DNA of 64,000 nt from an uncultured Clostridia bacterium (lineage in GTDB: Bacteria; Bacillota; Clostridia; Peptostreptococcales; Anaerovoracaceae), in NCBI GenBank assembly GCA_945830395.1, contig CALZYE010000002.1, positions 1-64,000 on the forward strand. The letters run 5' to 3'. The notes under the pieces are model-generated. The model had not been told where the DNA came from, made no database searches, and saw nothing but the letters and a program-made list of their open reading frames with translations. Every line of letters starts with the position of its first letter. Within the stretch, counting starts at the first letter, position 1. Positions 63,663 through 64,000 of this stretch are shown in pieces. The position numbers and the translations under genes were made by a program.

Positions 63663-64000
63663 ATTTTTAGTAAGTCAAAAATTCTTTTGCGCTTTTTATA
63701 TGTAGGAATCGCTCCTGCAAACACTGCAAGCGTAGTAAGTCCCGGGAAAACATGTTTTTTCAGAGGCGGTTCTTTCTTGCTTTCTTCTCCGGTTTCTCCT
63801 CTTTCCTCATCATCCCGGCTGTCTCCTAAAGCAGAATTTGCGAAAGTCTTCCGATCACCTGACTTTAGCTTTGCAGACCTACTCTTTTTGAACATTCCAA
63901 GACCTGCTCCACCTGTCTTTCCTGCTGCCGTTTTCCCTTCCGTTTTATTATCCTCTTCGGTGAACTTTGGCGAATCTTCCTTTGTTGCTGTAACGCTGTT
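63659..64000 (-). CDS. C-terminal end of a surface protein (cut by the window edge)
   Basis: The frame is open to the right edge of the window, so only the last 113 residues are seen. They are low-complexity, hydrophilic and lysine/glutamate-rich, followed by a membrane segment (FPGLTTLAVFAGAIP) and a basic tail. This is the end of a membrane-anchored surface protein without LPXTG. Its place directly upstream of the Shp-like gene, with an ATGA overlap, matches that of shr in streptococci. The domains that would show this lie outside the window. Confidence 0.8.
   Translation of the reverse strand, partial: NSVTATKEDSPKFTEEDNKTEGKTAAGKTGGAGLGMFKKSRSAKLKSGDRKTFANSALGDSRDDEERGETGEESKKEPPLKKHVFPGLTTLAVFAGAIPTYKKRKRIFDLLKI

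Overview
The window looks like chromosomal DNA of a low-GC, anaerobic, Gram-positive Clostridia-type bacterium. The signs are strong Shine-Dalgarno sites, a tig-clpP-clpX-lon-engB block, the oxygen-independent (cbi) corrin pathway, CdaA/CdaR with GlmM/GlmS, YhaM, RecD2 and long-form HPF. A more exact placement would be a guess. Almost everything is on the minus strand; only lgt, ychF and hpf are on the plus strand. I see no rRNA, tRNA, IS element, prophage or CRISPR array.

Left part (1-17 kb): lgt and ychF (plus), then on the minus strand two unrecognised proteins, a drug/metabolite exporter, a beta-CASP RNA hydrolase, glpP, a PHP phosphoesterase, pduL, hpt, and the proteostasis block engB-lon-clpX-clpP-tig, followed by a CYTH protein and a small membrane protein. 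Middle part (17-28 kb): ten tightly coupled cobalamin genes, transcribed cbiD-F-G-H-J-ET-A-B-P-C and preceded by a small radical SAM gene. Between 28 and 44 kb lie gltX, ywlG, ahcY, the cell-wall and c-di-AMP operon cdaA-cdaR-glmM-glmS, hpf, a secreted multidomain protein, comF, recD2 and yhaM.

Right part (44.7-64 kb): a large heme-acquisition island, all on the minus strand. From the right edge it reads: the tail of a surface protein, a Shp-type heme carrier, an HtsA/SiaA-type heme-binding protein, permease and ATPase, a DUF454 membrane protein, two exporter-type ABC half transporters, and two regulators. A second transcription unit follows: a secreted subtilisin-like protease, two NEAT/leucine-rich-repeat surface proteins and a protein with two NEAT-like domains, closed by a strong terminator. 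The Shp-like and HtsA-like proteins keep the known heme-ligand pairs at exactly the spacing I recall for the streptococcal proteins (Met-87-Met and Met-150-His). Heme is therefore the likely substrate. The gene order resembles the streptococcal shr-shp-htsABC (sia) locus.

The most interesting signal is the regulator pair at 54057-55865. Both have a DtxR/MntR-like winged-helix N-terminal half. In place of the usual SH3-like C-terminus, each has a domain whose first strands resemble the NEAT domains of the neighbouring secreted heme proteins. I propose a cytoplasmic NEAT-like sensor fused to a DtxR-type DNA-binding domain. One member keeps a complete hybrid MntR/DtxR metal site and the other appears to have lost it. 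This is inference from reading the sequence and needs structure prediction and profile comparison. Five secreted proteins in the window also end in the same very basic fibronectin-III-like module and have no sortase signal.
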